6,822 nucleotides of DNA from Candidatus Poseidoniaceae archaeon (lineage in GTDB: Archaea; Thermoplasmatota; Poseidoniia; Poseidoniales; Poseidoniaceae), in NCBI GenBank assembly GCA_023254445.1, contig JALRLN010000068.1, positions 1-6,822 on the forward strand. Direction: 5' to 3'. How positions within the stretch are numbered: position 1 is the stretch's first letter; the number at the start of each line of letters is the position of its first letter. Below the pieces are notes generated by a model. That model was not told the origin of the DNA and searched no databases. It was given only the letters and a program-made list of their open reading frames with translations. The position numbers and the translations under genes were made by a program. Of this stretch, positions 5,436-6,822 are shown in pieces.

Positions 5436-6822
5436 ATGGGCAAGGACGTCGCAAAGGCGAACCGGGGCATCCCCTCAAAGGCGGAAGCCTTCACCGAATG
5501 GTACCCCTTCATCGTTGAAGCGGCCGACCTTGTTGACAAGCGCTACCCCATCAAGGGGATGGACGTGTGGCGACCCTACGGCTGGAAAACCATGCGGCTC
5601 ATCGACGACCTCACCCATGCAGAGATGGAACGGACGAACCACGAGGAGGTCAACTTCCCCCTGCTGATTCCAGAGGACCTCCTCGAACGCGAGAACGCGT
5701 TGGTGGCCCGGCTGAAGCGCGCCCGTGAGGAGGGTGTGGACCCAGACGAGTTGCGGGACGAAGAGGAAGAAGCCGGCTTCAAGAAGGAAGTCTACTGGGT
5801 GCGTCACGCAGGGGAAAACGAACTCGACGTCCCCATGTTCCTTCGGCCCACGTCAGAGACAGCGATGTACACGATGTTCCCCTTGTGGATCCGCTCCCAC
5901 GCAGACCTGCCCCTGAAGGTCTACCAGATGGTCAACACCTTCCGGTACGAAACCAAGCAAACCCGCTCCTTCATTCGCGTGCGTGAAATCCACTTCTTCG
6001 AAGCCCATACCGCTCACGTGGACGAGGACGATGCCACCCGACAGATCGAGCAAGATCTTGAGATCGTCGACCGGCTCATGCACCACCTTTGCCTGCCCGT
6101 GTTGAAGGCAAAGCGTCCCCTGTGGGACACCTTCCCCGGTGCATGGTACACCATCGGCATCGACGCCATCATGCCCAACGGGCGCACCTTGCAGGTGGCC
6201 TCATGCCACCACTACCGCGACCAGTGGGCCAAAGCCTTCGACATCACCTACGAGACGCGGGAAGCGGACCACGCCCACGTGCACCAAACCACATACGGCA
6301 TGTCGGAGCGCTTGCTTGGCGCCGTTGTTGGCATGCACGGCGACGATTCTGGCCTCATCATGCCGCCCGCGATTGCCCCTCATCAAGTCGTCATCTGCCC
6401 GCTGGTTCGCAAGAACGCCACCGTGGACACCGTGGCCGTCGCGCACGACGTCGCTGAACGCCTTCGCGCGGCTGGACTCCGCGTTAAGGTCGACGACCGG
6501 GACCTGCACCCAGGTCAGAAGTACTACGACTGGGAAATCAAGGGCGTCCCCTTGCGCCTTGAAATCGGTCCCCGTGACGTCGAACAAGGCAGCGTCTTCG
6601 CCGCCCGCCGCACGGGCGGCAAGTCTCCAATCCCCATGGACGACCTCGAAAACGGCGTACGAAACACGCTCAATGAGATCGCTGACGAACTTCGTACCCG
6701 TGCCGCTGCGCATGTGGACGAAATCGTTCAGCCCCTTCCCGCACTGACGGAATCCGGCCTGGCCACACCGGTCGAGGAAGGTCGCATCTACGAACTTGCC
6801 TTCGACGGCAGCGACGCCGATG
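5436..6822 (+). CDS. proS: Prolyl-tRNA synthetase, archaeal/eukaryal type (partial, runs off right edge)
   Basis: This class II synthetase attaches proline to tRNA-Pro in the cytoplasm. There are 462 codons in view with no stop. Motif 1 lies around KGMDVWRPYGWKTMRLIDDL (40-59). LRPTSETAMY (136-145) is the TxE-type proline/ATP site, and motif 2 is FRYETKQTRSFIRVREIHFF (169-188). DTFPGAWYTIGID (231-243) and VHQTTYGMSER (282-292) are typical of the archaeal type. Motif 3 is around HGDDSGLIMPPAIAP (301-315). The anticodon-binding domain starts near 316 and includes HPGQKYYDWEIKGVPLRLEI (358-377) then GPRD (378-381). There is no bacterial-type editing insertion between motifs 2 and 3. The C-terminal domain begins near the window end and is incomplete. 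The start is the first ATG after the previous stop in this frame, 18 residues before the conserved FTEWY; no SD is visible. Residues about 84-118 form a charged stretch that seems longer than in other archaeal ProRS. Confidence 0.96.
   Translation, partial: MGKDVAKANRGIPSKAEAFTEWYPFIVEAADLVDKRYPIKGMDVWRPYGWKTMRLIDDLTHAEMERTNHEEVNFPLLIPEDLLERENALVARLKRAREEGVDPDELRDEEEEAGFKKEVYWVRHAGENELDVPMFLRPTSETAMYTMFPLWIRSHADLPLKVYQMVNTFRYETKQTRSFIRVREIHFFEAHTAHVDEDDATRQIEQDLEIVDRLMHHLCLPVLKAKRPLWDTFPGAWYTIGIDAIMPNGRTLQVASCHHYRDQWAKAFDITYETREADHAHVHQTTYGMSERLLGAVVGMHGDDSGLIMPPAIAPHQVVICPLVRKNATVDTVAVAHDVAERLRAAGLRVKVDDRDLHPGQKYYDWEIKGVPLRLEIGPRDVEQGSVFAARRTGGKSPIPMDDLENGVRNTLNEIADELRTRAAAHVDEIVQPLPALTESGLATPVEEGRIYELAFDGSDAD

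Overview
The window looks like archaeal chromosome, most probably a GC-rich relative of the Thermoplasmatota, for example a marine Poseidoniia (Marine Group II) lineage. The evidence is an archaeal/eukaryal-type prolyl-tRNA synthetase, a transketolase split into separate N- and C-terminal genes next to a small transaldolase (an arrangement also known from Thermoplasma), short intergenic gaps, and a mix of genes with strong Shine-Dalgarno (SD) sites and genes with none. The lineage is inferred from protein character only; archaeal-type ProRS also occurs in some bacteria, so the call is moderate. The DNA is GC-rich throughout and strongly GC-biased at third codon positions. That bias produces many long spurious open frames on both strands.

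Layout. At the left edge (1-103, minus strand) lies the first 34 codons of a divergent gene whose N-terminus resembles a cation-transporting P-type ATPase. A short divergent intergenic region follows (104-204); it holds a 22-codon mini-ORF that overlaps the start of the next gene. Then six genes run in a row on the plus strand: an OPT-family transporter (205-2259), transketolase N-terminal half (2264-3121), transketolase C-terminal half (3118-4053), transaldolase (4095-4757), an unrecognised two-helix membrane protein (4818-5396), and prolyl-tRNA synthetase (5436 to beyond the right edge). The gaps are 4, -4, 41, 60 and 39 nt, so much or all of this could be one transcription unit. No stretch over 300 bases lacks a gene.

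Function. The two transketolase halves should form one thiamine-diphosphate enzyme. With transaldolase they provide the core of the non-oxidative pentose phosphate pathway, linking fructose-6-phosphate and glyceraldehyde-3-phosphate to ribose-5-phosphate and erythrose-4-phosphate. The transaldolase carries the Glu/Phe active-site pair of true transaldolases rather than the Gln/Tyr pair of fructose-6-phosphate aldolase. OPT supplies peptide or metal-chelate uptake, and ProRS charges tRNA-Pro; neither has an obvious biochemical link to the sugar genes.

No CRISPR array, tRNA, rRNA, insertion sequence or other mobile element was seen. I do not see a novel multi-gene system here. The points most worth checking are a possible SD-sequestering RNA helix before the unknown membrane protein, the mini-ORF before OPT, an Ala at a usually His position in the transketolase C half, and a charged insertion in ProRS.
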